Positions 7,856-17,058 of a DNA stretch of 64,000 nucleotides are shown here, one piece after another. How positions within the stretch are numbered: position 1 is the stretch's first letter; each line of letters opens with the position of its first letter. The position numbers and the translations under genes were made by a program. The notes below the pieces were generated by a model. It made no database searches. It had not been told where the DNA came from and saw nothing but the letters and a program-made list of their open reading frames with translations. The DNA is from Barrientosiimonas humi (GTDB taxonomy: Bacteria > Actinomycetota > Actinomycetes > Actinomycetales > Dermatophilaceae), in contig NZ_VFOK01000001.1 of the NCBI RefSeq assembly GCF_006716095.1, forward strand, positions 1,147,375 through 1,211,374. Direction: 5' to 3'.

Positions 7856-10531
7856 ATGAGTGAGGCCGAGGCGCAGCTCCCTGCGGGATACCCCAGCGCG
7901 TGGGAGGCCGACGTGGTGCTGCGCGACGGCAGCGTCGCCCAGGTCCGCCCGATCACGCCCGCCGACACCGAGGCGCTGCAGCGCTTCCACGGGTCGCAGT
8001 CGGAGGAGTCGATCTATCTGCGCTTCTTCGCGCCGCTGCGCGAGCTGAGCGACCGTGACGCCAAGCGCTTCACCCACGTCGACTACCGCCAGCGGGTCGC
8101 CCTGGTCATGTTCATCGGCGACGCCCTGGTCGGCATCGCCCGCTACGACCGGCTCGGCGGCCCCACCGACGGCACCGCCGAGGTCGCCTTCAACGTGTCC
8201 GACGCCTTCCAGGGCCGCGGCATCGGGTCGGTGCTGCTGGAGCACCTGGCGGCCATCGGGCAGGAGGCCGGTGTCGAGCGCTTCGTCGCCGACGTGCTCC
8301 CGCAGAACCGCAAGATGCTGTCGGTCTTCCGCGACGCGGGCTACGAGGTCAAGCACCGGTTCGACGACGGCGTCGTGGCGCTGCGCTTCGACATCCGGCC
8401 CACCGAGCAGAGCGAGCAGGTGCGCGCCGACCGCGAGCAGCGCGCGGAGTCGGTGAGCGTCAAGGCGCTGCTGTCGCCGCAGTCGGTGGCGGTGATCGGG
8501 GTGAGCACCCGCGACCCCTCGGTGGGCCGCACCGTGCTGCGCAACCTGCGCGACTCCGGCTTCACCGGCGACGTCTACGGCATCAGCCGCGAGGGCGAGG
8601 AGATCGACGGCCACCCGACCTACGCCAGCCTCGCTGACCTGCCCGGCCCGGTCGACCTCGCGGTCCTGGCGGTCCCGGCCGACTCGGTCCTCGACGTCGT
8701 ACGCCGGTGCGCGGCGCGCGGGGTCAAGAGCCTGCTCGTGGTGTCGGCCGGGTTCGCCGAGGCCGGGCCCGAGGGCGTGCGCCTGCAGACGCGGCTGCTG
8801 CGCGTCGCGCGCACGCACGGGATGCGGGTCGTCGGGCCCAACAGCTTCGGGGTGATCAACACCGCGCCCGAGGTGTCGCTCAACGCCTCCCTCGCCCCGG
8901 GCATGCCGGGCCCGGGCTCGCTCGGGCTGTTCGCGCAGAGCGGCGCGCTCGGCATCGCGATCCTGGAGCTGCTCGGCAACCGCCGGCTCGGGCTGTCGGC
9001 GTTCGTCTCGGCCGGCAACCGGGTCGACGTCAGCGGCAACGACCTGATGCAGCACTGGTTCGACGACGAGCGCACCAACGCCGTCGGGCTCTACCTGGAG
9101 TCGATGGGCAACCCGCGCAAGTTCTCCCGCATCGCCCGCCGGCTGGCCGCCCGCAAGCCGGTGATCGTGGTGAAGTCCGACCTCACCGCGTTCGGCACGC
9201 CGCGCGGCCACCGGGTGCGCAACACCAAGGCGCGGCCGCAGGCGTTCCGCTCGATGCTGCGCCAGGCCGGTGTGATCCGGGTCGACAGCGCGCACCAGAT
9301 GTTCGACGTCGCCCAGCTCGTGGTCAACCAGCCGCTGCCGGCCGGTGACCGGGTGGCCGTGGTCGGCAACGCCGACGCGCTCGGGGTGCTCGCGGCCGAC
9401 GCCGCGGCCAGCCGCGGCCTCGACGTGACGCACGGCCCGGTGTCGCTGCAGCCCGAGGCGTCGGCGGGGGAGTTCGAGGACGCGCTGACCGCCGCGTTCG
9501 AGGACCCCGACGTCGACAGCGTCATCGCCTGCTTCATCCCGCCGCTGGCCACCGACGGGCTCGAGGTCGCCCGGGTGCTGGCCCGCACCAGCGCCCAGCA
9601 CCGCAAGCCCTGCGTGTCGACCTTCCTCGGCATCCACGGCGTCCCCGACGCCCTGTCCGCGCTCACCCCGGACGGTGTCGAGCAGACCGTGCCGTCGTAC
9701 TCCATGCCCGAGGACGCCGTGCGCGCGCTGGCCGCCGCGACCCGCTACGGCGAGTGGCGCCAGCGCGACCGCGGCCACCTCGTCGCGCCCGAGGGCATCG
9801 ACCGCTCGCGCGCCGAGGAGATCGTGCGCGGTGTGCTGGAGGAGTCGCCGCAGGGGCGCCGGCTGCGCGGCGACGAGCTGGACGCGCTGCTCGGGTGCTA
9901 CGGCATCTCGCTGTGGCCGGTGCGCGCCGTCGCCGACCCCGACGAGGCGGTCGCCGCGGCGCGCGAGCTCGGCTACCCCGTGGTGCTGAAGTCGGTGTCG
10001 CCGCTGGTGCGCCACCAGCCGGTCACCGCGGTGCGCGCCGACCTCGGCAGCGACGCCAGCGTGCGTGAGGCCTTCGCCGCGCTCGACGCGCGGCTCGCCC
10101 CGCTGCACGCCAACCGGTTCGTCGTGCAGCGCATGGCCACGCCCGGCATCGCCTGCGTCCTCGGCACCAGCGAGGACCCGCTGTTCGGCCCGGTGGTGCG
10201 GTTCAGCCTCGGGGGAGCGCCCACCGAGCTGCTCGACGACATCGGCTATCGCATCCCGCCGCTGAGCACCGTCGACGTGCGCGACCTGATCGGCTCGGTC
10301 AAGGCGGCGCCGCTGCTCAACGGCCACCGCGGCGCGGCTCCCGTCGACCGCGCCGCGCTCGAAGACCTCGTCGCCCGGGTGTCGGTGCTGGCCGACCAGC
10401 TGCCCCAGGTGGTCGACCTGGAGCTCAACCCCGTCAACTGCCACCGCGACGGGCTCGAGGTGCTCGGCGCCAGCGTGAGCATCGCCCCGCCCGAGCGCCG
10501 GGCCGACACGGGACGCCGGTCGCTGACCTAG
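7856..10531 (+). CDS. Bifunctional GNAT / acyl-CoA synthetase-like protein (PatA-type lysine acetyltransferase)
   Basis: An 891-residue protein with an N-terminal GNAT acetyltransferase domain (about 20-175; acetyl-CoA loop near AFQGRGIGSVLLEHL). An ADP-forming acyl-CoA synthetase-like CoA-binding and ligase region follows (SVAVIGVSTRDPSVGRTVLRNL near 203, FAQSGALGIAI near 360). A C-terminal ATP-grasp region follows (PVVLKSVSPLVRHQ; VVDLELNPV). Streptomyces PatA has this GNAT-first order, reversed from Salmonella Pat. Such enzymes acetylate and so inactivate acyl-CoA synthetases. ATG 7856. It is transcribed alone or with DUF5998, which starts 12 bp after its stop. Confidence 0.85.
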   Translation: MSEAEAQLPAGYPSAWEADVVLRDGSVAQVRPITPADTEALQRFHGSQSEESIYLRFFAPLRELSDRDAKRFTHVDYRQRVALVMFIGDALVGIARYDRLGGPTDGTAEVAFNVSDAFQGRGIGSVLLEHLAAIGQEAGVERFVADVLPQNRKMLSVFRDAGYEVKHRFDDGVVALRFDIRPTEQSEQVRADREQRAESVSVKALLSPQSVAVIGVSTRDPSVGRTVLRNLRDSGFTGDVYGISREGEEIDGHPTYASLADLPGPVDLAVLAVPADSVLDVVRRCAARGVKSLLVVSAGFAEAGPEGVRLQTRLLRVARTHGMRVVGPNSFGVINTAPEVSLNASLAPGMPGPGSLGLFAQSGALGIAILELLGNRRLGLSAFVSAGNRVDVSGNDLMQHWFDDERTNAVGLYLESMGNPRKFSRIARRLAARKPVIVVKSDLTAFGTPRGHRVRNTKARPQAFRSMLRQAGVIRVDSAHQMFDVAQLVVNQPLPAGDRVAVVGNADALGVLAADAAASRGLDVTHGPVSLQPEASAGEFEDALTAAFEDPDVDSVIACFIPPLATDGLEVARVLARTSAQHRKPCVSTFLGIHGVPDALSALTPDGVEQTVPSYSMPEDAVRALAAATRYGEWRQRDRGHLVAPEGIDRSRAEEIVRGVLEESPQGRRLRGDELDALLGCYGISLWPVRAVADPDEAVAAARELGYPVVLKSVSPLVRHQPVTAVRADLGSDASVREAFAALDARLAPLHANRFVVQRMATPGIACVLGTSEDPLFGPVVRFSLGGAPTELLDDIGYRIPPLSTVDVRDLIGSVKAAPLLNGHRGAAPVDRAALEDLVARVSVLADQLPQVVDLELNPVNCHRDGLEVLGASVSIAPPERRADTGRRSLT

Positions 10532-10543
10532 GTCAGTGCCACA

Positions 10544-11173
10544 ATGCCGCCCATGCCGTCGACACCACCCGTGACCAGCGAGTCGCTGCCCGCCGACCTG
10601 CTCGAGGAGATCCAGCAGGCGGGGTACTACCCCGCGCTCGTCAGCGACGTCGTCGCCGCCGCGCTCGCGGGCGAGGCCGTCGAGGCGCACCTGGTCCACC
10701 AGGAGACGACGCTCGACCACGACGCCGCGGTGCGCCGGCACATCACGGTGCTGGCGCTCACCGCAACCCGGCTGGTCATCGCCCACGCCGACGACCATGC
10801 GGCCGAGCCGGGCGCGGGCGGCTCTGCGGCCGGCGGCGCCGGCTCGGTCGCCACCGCGACCACCGAGACCGTCCCGCTCAGCCTGGTGCGCGGCGTGATG
10901 CTGACCCACGTCGTCGCCGACCCCGACCGCTACACCAGCGGCAGCCTCGGGCGCGAGCTCACCCTGACCATCGGTTGGGGCACGGTCTCGCGCGTCGACC
11001 TGCTGCCGGCCGCCTGCGCCGACCCGCAGTGCGAGGCCGACCACGGCTTCGAGGGCACCATCACCAGCGACGACATCGCGCTGCGGGTCAGCGCCGACGC
11101 CGAGGGCGAGCACGTGCTGCGCCAGGCCCACGCCTTCTCCGCCGCCCTGTCCGGCGCGGTCGGCCACCGCTGA
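10544..11173 (+). CDS. DUF5998 family protein
   Basis: A 209-residue actinobacterial protein of unknown function that I place in DUF5998 from its sequence and context. The opening (LPADLLEEIQQAGYYPALVSDVVAAAL), HLVHQETTLDHDAAVRRHITVLALT and TRLVIAHADDH are the recognisable conserved parts. An alanine/glycine-rich insert (about 86-108) follows. Two pairs of acidic/cysteine residues near ACADPQCEADHGFEG may bind metal. In many actinobacteria it sits directly upstream of the phosphodiesterase gene, as here with a 4-bp gap after the stop. ATG 10553 is an alternative start. Function is not known and none is proposed. Confidence 0.75.
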   Translation: MPPMPSTPPVTSESLPADLLEEIQQAGYYPALVSDVVAAALAGEAVEAHLVHQETTLDHDAAVRRHITVLALTATRLVIAHADDHAAEPGAGGSAAGGAGSVATATTETVPLSLVRGVMLTHVVADPDRYTSGSLGRELTLTIGWGTVSRVDLLPAACADPQCEADHGFEGTITSDDIALRVSADAEGEHVLRQAHAFSAALSGAVGHR

Positions 11174-11177
11174 TCCG

Positions 11178-12350
11178 GTGACCGACGCACCCACCCCGCT
11201 GCTCCCGCGGTACGACAGCGGCGGCCTGGCCGGGGTCCTGCCCCGGGTCGTGGGCTCGCTCGGTGTGCGACCGAAGGGCGCCGCGGCCGACGTCCTCGCC
11301 GCCGCCGGCGCCGCGCCGCTGCCGCCCGCCCGCCGAGCCGTCGTCGTGCTCGTCGACGGCCTCGGGCTGTCCCTGCTCGAGCAGCGCCGCGGCCACGCGC
11401 CGTTCCTGCGCTCGCTGCTCGGGGAGGCCACCCCGCTGACCGCCGGCTTCCCGGCGACCACCGCGACGAGCATGGGCTCGTTCGGCACCGGCCTGCCGCC
11501 GGGCGCGCACGGCCTCACCGGTTACCAGGTGCGCGACCCCGACACCGGGCGGCTGTTCAACGAGCTGTCCTGGGAGGACGGTCCGCGACCCGAGCGCTGG
11601 CAGCCCGACGACACCTGGTTGCAGCGAGCCACGCGCGGTGGCGTCGCGACCACGATGGTGGGTCCGGCGTACTTCGACGGCTCCGGCCTCACCCGCGCCG
11701 CCCTGCGCGGGGCCACGTTCGCCGCCGCCGACGACCTGCCCGAGCGGGTCGACGCCGCCCTGGCCGCGGTGCGCGCCGGCCGCCGCGCGCTGGTCTACCT
11801 CTACTGGGGCGAGGTCGACCGCGTCGGGCACGAGCTCGGGGTCGCCTCGCCCGCGTGGGGCGCCGAACTCGAGCGCGTCGACGCCGAGCTGCGCCGGCTG
11901 CACGGGTCGCTGCCGCCCGACTGCTCGCTCACCGTCGTCGCCGACCACGGCATGGTCGACGTGCCGCTCGACGCCCGGGTCGACGTGGCCCACGACCTCG
12001 AGCTGGCGGCCGGGGTCGAGGTCGTCGGGGGAGACCCGCGCGCCGCCCAGCTGTACTGCCTCCCCGGAGCCGCCGACGACGTACGCCACACCTGGGCCGC
12101 CCGGTTCGGCGACCTCGCGTGGGTGCGCACCCGCGAGCAGGCCGTGGCCGACGGGTGGTTCGGTGCGGTGGCCGAGCGGGTGCTGCCGCGCATCGGCGAG
12201 GTGCTGGTCGCCTTCCACGCCGCGCACGCCGTCGTCGACAGCCGGGTGATGCGCGAGCCGCTGCTGAGCCTGGTCGGGCAGCACGGCTCGCTCACCGAGG
12301 CCGAGCTCACCGTGCCGATGCTGCACCTGCCGGCCGCGCGCCCCGCGTGA
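11178..12350 (+). CDS. Alkaline-phosphatase-superfamily phosphodiesterase/nucleotide pyrophosphatase
   Basis: A 390-residue NPP-type metalloenzyme. The nucleophile Thr lies in the FPATTATSMGSFGTGLPPGAHGLTGY stretch (about 94-119). Metal ligands are visible as VVLVDGLG (first Asp, about residue 58), the Asp in GEVDRVGHE, and ADHGM (about 255-259). No signal peptide is seen, so it is probably cytosolic. It would cleave phosphodiester or pyrophosphate bonds of nucleotides; the true substrate is not known. GTG 11178 begins 5 bases after the DUF5998 stop. The gene is followed after 22 bp by thymidine kinase, consistent with one transcript. Confidence 0.87.
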   Translation: MTDAPTPLLPRYDSGGLAGVLPRVVGSLGVRPKGAAADVLAAAGAAPLPPARRAVVVLVDGLGLSLLEQRRGHAPFLRSLLGEATPLTAGFPATTATSMGSFGTGLPPGAHGLTGYQVRDPDTGRLFNELSWEDGPRPERWQPDDTWLQRATRGGVATTMVGPAYFDGSGLTRAALRGATFAAADDLPERVDAALAAVRAGRRALVYLYWGEVDRVGHELGVASPAWGAELERVDAELRRLHGSLPPDCSLTVVADHGMVDVPLDARVDVAHDLELAAGVEVVGGDPRAAQLYCLPGAADDVRHTWAARFGDLAWVRTREQAVADGWFGAVAERVLPRIGEVLVAFHAAHAVVDSRVMREPLLSLVGQHGSLTEAELTVPMLHLPAARPA

Positions 12351-12372
12351 GCGCGATCTAGGGTGGCTGCCC

Positions 12373-13068
12373 GTGGCTGAGCTGGTGTTCTTCTCCGGGA
12401 CGATGGACTGCGGCAAGTCCACCCTGGCGCTGCAGATGGACCACAACCACCGCGCCCGCGGTCGCTCCGGGCTGGTGATGACCAAGCTCGACCGGGCCGG
12501 CGAGGCGGTGCTGTCCTCGCGGCTGGGGCTCTCGCGCGACGCGCTCGAGGTGCGCGACGACCTCGACCTGTGGGACCTCGTGGTCGACCAGATGACCCAC
12601 GGCCGCAGCATCCACTACCTGATCTGCGACGAGGCGCAGTTCTACACGCCCGCCCAGATCGAGCAGCTCGCGAGCATCGTCGACGAGCTCGGCATCGACG
12701 TCTACGCCTTCGGCATCACCGCCGACTTCCGCACCCAGCTGTTCCCCGGGTCGCGCCGGCTCATCGAGCTCGCCGACCGCACCCAGGTGCCGCAGGTCGA
12801 GGCGCTGTGCTGGTGCGGCCGCCGCGCCACCCACAACGCCCGGGTGGTCGACGGGCACATGGTCGTCGAGGGCGAGCAGGTCGTCGTCGGCGACACGGGC
12901 GACGGCGACGACGGTGACGTGCCCGTCGGTACGGTCGAGTACGAGGTGCTCTGCCGCCGCCACTACATGCGCCGGATGACCTCGCACGCCGCGCGGGCGC
13001 ACGCCGGCGACCCCGACGTCCTGCCGTTCGACCTCGACCTGTGCCCGCTGCCCGGCGCCTCGAGCTGA
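12373..13068 (+). CDS. tdk: Thymidine kinase
   Basis: A 231-residue type II thymidine kinase phosphorylating thymidine (and deoxyuridine) with ATP for dTTP salvage. The P-loop is GTMDCGKST (9-17); Cys13 replaces the commoner Ser/Ala. DEAQF is the Walker-B/catalytic segment. The zinc site is formed by CWCGRR and the downstream CRRH, with an acidic insert (GDTGDGDDGDVP) between them. A lasso region (YAFGITADFRTQLFPGSRRL) binds the base. GTG 12373 is preceded by a weak Shine-Dalgarno. The length is slightly above the family norm because of the acidic insert and the C-terminal tail. Confidence 0.93.
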   Translation: MAELVFFSGTMDCGKSTLALQMDHNHRARGRSGLVMTKLDRAGEAVLSSRLGLSRDALEVRDDLDLWDLVVDQMTHGRSIHYLICDEAQFYTPAQIEQLASIVDELGIDVYAFGITADFRTQLFPGSRRLIELADRTQVPQVEALCWCGRRATHNARVVDGHMVVEGEQVVVGDTGDGDDGDVPVGTVEYEVLCRRHYMRRMTSHAARAHAGDPDVLPFDLDLCPLPGASS

Positions 13069-13087
13069 GGCTGGCCGCTCGCCCCGC

Positions 13088-13169
13088 GGGTCGATATCGA
13101 CCCGATCTGCCCGGTGCGGAGGGTGCAGGTGTGTCGTTCCGGGCCGGTATCGACCCGATCTGCCCGGTG
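13088..13169. repeat. Two direct copies of a 29-bp repeat
   Basis: Copies at 13088-13116 and 13141-13169 differ at two positions and start 53 bp apart. The first copy contains a perfect 16-bp palindrome, GGGTCGATATCGACCC. Both end in GATCTGCCCGGTG. They fill most of the 162-bp gap between tdk and the MFS gene and share the core CGATCTG with the 29-bp pair at 15174-15264. Confidence 0.85.
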
Positions 13170-13230
13170 GGCGCCGCCGTCGCCCGCGTGGATGAGCCCC
13201 ACGCCGGCTCCCAGGTTGGATAATGCGCGC

Positions 13231-15165
13231 ATGGACCAGGGGAGCGATCGCGTGACCGCCCGCACCCCCGCCCCGCCCCCCGGGCGCCGCGACCCGCACG
13301 ACCGGCGCGACCCCACCGCGCCGCAGGCGCGCCGGCCCGACACGACCCGGCCGATGCCGGGCGAGGGGCGGCCCGGCGACGGCGTACGTCGGGGGTCGGC
13401 CGATCACGACGCCGCACCTCCCGCGGCGCACCCACGGCGCGAGACCGCCGCCGCGGCCGGGCGCGGGCTGCTGCGCGGCGGCAAGGCCGTCGGCCGGGTG
13501 ACGGCGCGGGCCGGCAAGGGCACCGTGCGCATGGCGCGCCGCGCGAGCGAGGCCCAGGGCGCCGGTGAGACCGGGCTGCACCGGCTGATCCAGGTGCACG
13601 CGTTCAGCTCAGCCGGTGACACCGCGGTGATGGTGGGCCTGGCCGGGACGCTGTTCTTCCAGGTGCCGCAGGGCCAGGCCAAGAGCCAGGTGCTGCTGTT
13701 CCTGCTGCTGACGATGCTGCCGTTCGCGATCGTCGCCCCGCTGATCGGACCGTTGCTCGACCGGTTCCGGCACGGCCGGCGCTGGTCGATCGGCGCCACG
13801 CTCGCGCTGCGGGCGTTCCTGTGCTGGGTGCTCGCCGGAAGCATCACCGAGCAGTCGACCTGGCAGTTCCCCGCGGCGCTCGGGGTGCTGGTCGCCTCGA
13901 AGGCCTACCTGGTCACCAGATCCTCGGCCACGCCCCGGCTGCTGCCCGACCAGCTGACCCTGGTCAAGGCCAACGGCCGGCTGTCGCTCGCGGGCACCGT
14001 GGGCGCCGGCATCGGCGGCGGGCTCGCCGGGCTCGCGGCCCAGCTCGGCGCCGAGTGGGCGCTCAAGGTCGGCTTCGTGCTGTTCGTGATCGGCACGATC
14101 CTCGCGGTGCTGCTCTCACCGCGCGTCGACTCCGCGCAGGGCGAGCAGCAGGCGTCGATGCGCGACCTGGTCGATGAGTCCGAGGGCGGTCAGCGGCGCG
14201 GCATCTCCGGCTCGCTGGTCACCGCGCTGCGGGCCAACGCCGGGCTGCGCTGGCTGTCGGGCTTCCTCACGATCTACCTGGCGTTCCTGCTGCGCGAGCA
14301 CCCGTTCCCCGGCTGGGAGGACAAGGGCACGCTGCTGCTGGCGCTGGTCATCGGCGCCGCCGGTGTCGGCAACGCGATCGGCACCATGACCGGCGCCCTG
14401 GTGCGCACCAGCACCCCCAAGGTCATCGTGCTCGCGACGTTGCTCGCCGACGCCATCGTCGCGGTGGTCACGGCCGCGCGGTTCAACGTCTACACCGCCG
14501 TCGCGCTCGCGCTCGTCGCCGGCATCGGGCAGCAGATGGGCAAGCTCGCCCTCGACGCCCTGATCCAGGACACCGTCGCCGAGCGCATCCGCACCTCGGT
14601 GTTCGCCCGCTCCGAGACGCTGCTGCAGCTGTCGTGGGTGCTGGGTGGTCTCGTCGGCGTGCTGCTGCCGACCACGGCGCTGCTCGGCATGACCACCGCC
14701 GCCGTGCTGCTCGTGCTGTGGAGCGTCGCCGTCGTGATCTGGAACAGCGGGCGCCACATCCCCGGCCCCAGGGTGGGCCGCCGCCGACGCGCCGGCGACG
14801 TGTCGGGCGAGCGGGCCCGGCCGGGGGAGGAGCCGGCGTACGACGAGGACGATGCGATGGCGTACGGCGGGGTGGGGGGCGGTCGCCCCGGTCGCTACAA
14901 CGAGCGGGGCTACCGCGACGAGTGGCGTGCCGGCGACGACCGCCCCGCGACCCGCCCGGTGCCGCAGCCGCGCGACCGCGGGGACTACCGCACCGCGGCG
15001 TTCGCCGACCACGACCGCGGTGGCGGCGAGGGGCCGTACGCCGACGAGGAGACCACCCAGTCGCTGCGCCGCGACGAGTCGTGGCCGCGCCCGCCCCGCT
15101 CCGGCGCCCCCGACGCCGACGACCGCCGCGACCGCTGGCGCAGCCGCTTCGGCGACGAGCACTGA
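13231..15165 (+). CDS. MFS-type membrane protein with long disordered termini
   Basis: A 644-residue protein. The first ~115 residues are Arg/Pro/Ala-rich and disordered. About 12 hydrophobic segments follow (VMVGLAGTLFF near 135 through AAVLLVLWSVAVVIW near 505). The tail of about 130 residues is charged and Arg/Gly/Asp-rich. The 'DRFRHGRRW' loop after helix 2 matches the MFS motif-A region. The substrate is unknown. It occupies a conserved slot beside sepH, so a cell-envelope role is imaginable but unsupported. ATG 13231 is chosen; upstream in-frame codons (from 13114) run through the 29-bp repeat and look non-coding. TAAT sits just before the start, so a leaderless or very short leader mRNA is possible. 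It converges on sepH. Confidence 0.82.
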   Translation: MDQGSDRVTARTPAPPPGRRDPHDRRDPTAPQARRPDTTRPMPGEGRPGDGVRRGSADHDAAPPAAHPRRETAAAAGRGLLRGGKAVGRVTARAGKGTVRMARRASEAQGAGETGLHRLIQVHAFSSAGDTAVMVGLAGTLFFQVPQGQAKSQVLLFLLLTMLPFAIVAPLIGPLLDRFRHGRRWSIGATLALRAFLCWVLAGSITEQSTWQFPAALGVLVASKAYLVTRSSATPRLLPDQLTLVKANGRLSLAGTVGAGIGGGLAGLAAQLGAEWALKVGFVLFVIGTILAVLLSPRVDSAQGEQQASMRDLVDESEGGQRRGISGSLVTALRANAGLRWLSGFLTIYLAFLLREHPFPGWEDKGTLLLALVIGAAGVGNAIGTMTGALVRTSTPKVIVLATLLADAIVAVVTAARFNVYTAVALALVAGIGQQMGKLALDALIQDTVAERIRTSVFARSETLLQLSWVLGGLVGVLLPTTALLGMTTAAVLLVLWSVAVVIWNSGRHIPGPRVGRRRRAGDVSGERARPGEEPAYDEDDAMAYGGVGGGRPGRYNERGYRDEWRAGDDRPATRPVPQPRDRGDYRTAAFADHDRGGGEGPYADEETTQSLRRDESWPRPPRSGAPDADDRRDRWRSRFGDEH

Positions 15166-15173
15166 CCCGCCGC

Positions 15174-15264
15174 CTGCATTTCGTACGTCAACGCACGATC
15201 TGAGCGGCCGGCTCGCGGGATTGCGGGGTGGGCGTCTGCATTTCGTACGTCAACGCACGATCTG
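15174..15264. repeat. Two direct copies of a 29-bp hairpin repeat
   Basis: Identical 29-bp copies lie at 15174-15202 and 15236-15264 (start-to-start 62 bp). Each begins CTGCATTTCG and ends CACGATCTG. Each copy is an imperfect hairpin whose inner arms are CGTaCGT and ACGcACG. They occupy the 108-bp gap between the converging MFS and sepH genes and could help terminate both transcripts. Confidence 0.88.
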
Positions 15265-15273
15265 CAGGGCGCG

Positions 15274-16935
15274 TCACTCCTCGGTGCGGGGGCGGGAGCC
15301 GAACATGATGTCGTCCCAGCTCGGCACGCTGGGGCGGCCGCGGCGGGCACCGCTGGAGCGCTGCGGCACCGACTCGGCGGCGGACGGGCCCTCGTCGGCG
15401 TCGCGCGCGGCGGTCTCTGCGCCCTTCGACGCGCCCTTGGACGAGCCCTTCGCCTCGTCCGTGCCGCGCGCCTGCCCGGCCGCGTCGTCCGACGTCGGCT
15501 CCTTCGACGTCGCTGCGTCCGGGCCCCCGCTGCTGGCCTCACCGGAACCACGGCCCGACCGCTCGTCGGCGGCGTCGTCGTCGTCGTCGGTCGAGGTCGC
15601 CTGCTCGACCTCCGGCTCGCCCGCGCGCTTGGTCGCGCGCCGCCGCCGCGACCGCTTCGGCTTGGCCGCCTGCTTGGTCTCGCGGCTGTCGGAGACCGCC
15701 TCGAGGTCGTCGAACAGGTCGGCGGTCCCGGTCACCGGGTCGTGCCGCGGGCCTTCCTGGTCGTCCACGTCGTCGCGGTCGCCCGCAGCCTCGTCCGTGT
15801 CGTCGTCGGCGTGCTCGCCTGCCCCGTCGGCCAGGTCCGGGACCTCGAGCTCCTCGGTCCGGTCCACGACGTCCAGCTCTGCGGTGTCGTCGTCGCCTGC
15901 TCGCTGGTCCAGCTCGTCCTCGGGCGGGCCGTCGAGCTCCTCGGGCCGCGCGTGCGAACCGTGCGGCGGCTCGGGGGCGTCGGCCAGCCGCAGCCGCTCG
16001 ACCGGACGCGCCTGCTCAGGCATGTCCTCAGGAGCGATCGGGGTGTCGGTGGGCGCCGGGCGCTTGCGCGACGGGCGGCGCTTGCGGGTCGCGGCGCGCT
16101 GCCGCATGGCCGACATCAGGTCGACCGCCTCGTCACCCTCGCCCGCGTCCTCACCGGACGCGCGCTGCCCGCCCCGGGCCTCGCCCTCGGCGTCCGGCCG
16201 GTCCGTGCCGCCCTGGCCCGGCTCTGCCTGACCAGCCTTGCCCTTGCCCGACGGGCGCGCCCGCACCGCGGCGGCGACGCCACCCTCGGCCTCGACGTCG
16301 TACACCGTGCTGTTGCGCCCCGACGGCGCGATGGCCGGCGCGGGGAGCGGGCCCGAGGCCTGCTCGTCCTCACCCAGCCAGCGGGCCTCGTCGTCGGCGG
16401 CGATCAGCGTGCGGTCGGTCGGGGCGAAGCGCCACGAGGCCCGCCGCTCGCGGCCGCCGGCCGGGAACAGCGCGACGACCAGCCAGCTGGTCTCGTCGTC
16501 CTTCCAGGCGTCCCAGGAGACGCGCTCCATGTCGACGCCGCGCTCGGTGAGCCGCCGGATGACGCGGGTGCCGAGGGTCGGGGCGACCTCGCCGTGGCCG
16601 CGGCCGCGCAGCTCGACGGCACGGGCCAGGCTGGCGACGTAGTCACGCTCGGCGCGGATCGGCGGCTCGTAGCGGCGGACCTTCTCGACGTCCCACCCGG
16701 AGCGCTCGGCGACCTCGTCGACGCTCGCGCCGGACCGGATCAGGCTCTGCACGTCGCGGGGGCGCATCGGCTCGGGCTCGGCCCCCTCGGGCGAGCCGTC
16801 ACCGCGCGGCCGCTCCCGGCGTACGGCCTCGCGCAGCGCGGCGTCCACGGGCACCCGGAAGCGCTGACCGTCCTCGTCGGACAGCAGCAGGTGCTCTCCG
16901 TCCTCGTGGATCCCGACCAGTCGCAGGTCCTGCAT
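15274..16935 (-). CDS. sepH: Septation protein SepH (DUF3071)
   Basis: A 553-residue homologue of SepH, the actinobacterial protein that binds FtsZ and promotes its assembly at division sites. The conserved N-terminal DUF3071 domain spans about 1-190: MQDLRLVGIHEDGEHLLL, a helix-turn-helix-like ASVDEVAERSGWDVEKVRRYE near 69, and SWLVVALFPAGGRERRASWRFAPTDRTL. The remainder is a long, acidic and Arg/Lys-rich disordered region ending in SVPSWDDIMFGSRP, a short conserved C-terminal motif. ATG 16935 is used; 14 more codons are open upstream but do not match the family start. It is divergent from ferrochelatase (123 bp) and convergent with the MFS gene. Confidence 0.92.
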   Translation of the reverse strand: MQDLRLVGIHEDGEHLLLSDEDGQRFRVPVDAALREAVRRERPRGDGSPEGAEPEPMRPRDVQSLIRSGASVDEVAERSGWDVEKVRRYEPPIRAERDYVASLARAVELRGRGHGEVAPTLGTRVIRRLTERGVDMERVSWDAWKDDETSWLVVALFPAGGRERRASWRFAPTDRTLIAADDEARWLGEDEQASGPLPAPAIAPSGRNSTVYDVEAEGGVAAAVRARPSGKGKAGQAEPGQGGTDRPDAEGEARGGQRASGEDAGEGDEAVDLMSAMRQRAATRKRRPSRKRPAPTDTPIAPEDMPEQARPVERLRLADAPEPPHGSHARPEELDGPPEDELDQRAGDDDTAELDVVDRTEELEVPDLADGAGEHADDDTDEAAGDRDDVDDQEGPRHDPVTGTADLFDDLEAVSDSRETKQAAKPKRSRRRRATKRAGEPEVEQATSTDDDDDAADERSGRGSGEASSGGPDAATSKEPTSDDAAGQARGTDEAKGSSKGASKGAETAARDADEGPSAAESVPQRSSGARRGRPSVPSWDDIMFGSRPRTEE

Positions 16936-17058
16936 CGCGTTCGTCCTCCCGTAGGGCCGAACGGCCCTTGTCGTCACCCGTGGCGCGCAGCCACCCGCAG
17001 GATGCCACCCGCACCACCTGGGCGCTCGCAGGGCACGCCGCGCGAGTAGCGTTCAGTT

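Noticed and set aside
6125-11518. A 1,797-codon open frame on the minus strand
   Set aside because: It is antisense to the Asp-box, PatA-like, DUF5998 and phosphodiesterase genes; the His/Arg/Gly/Asp-rich translation is a mirror of GC-rich codon bias and shows no domain.
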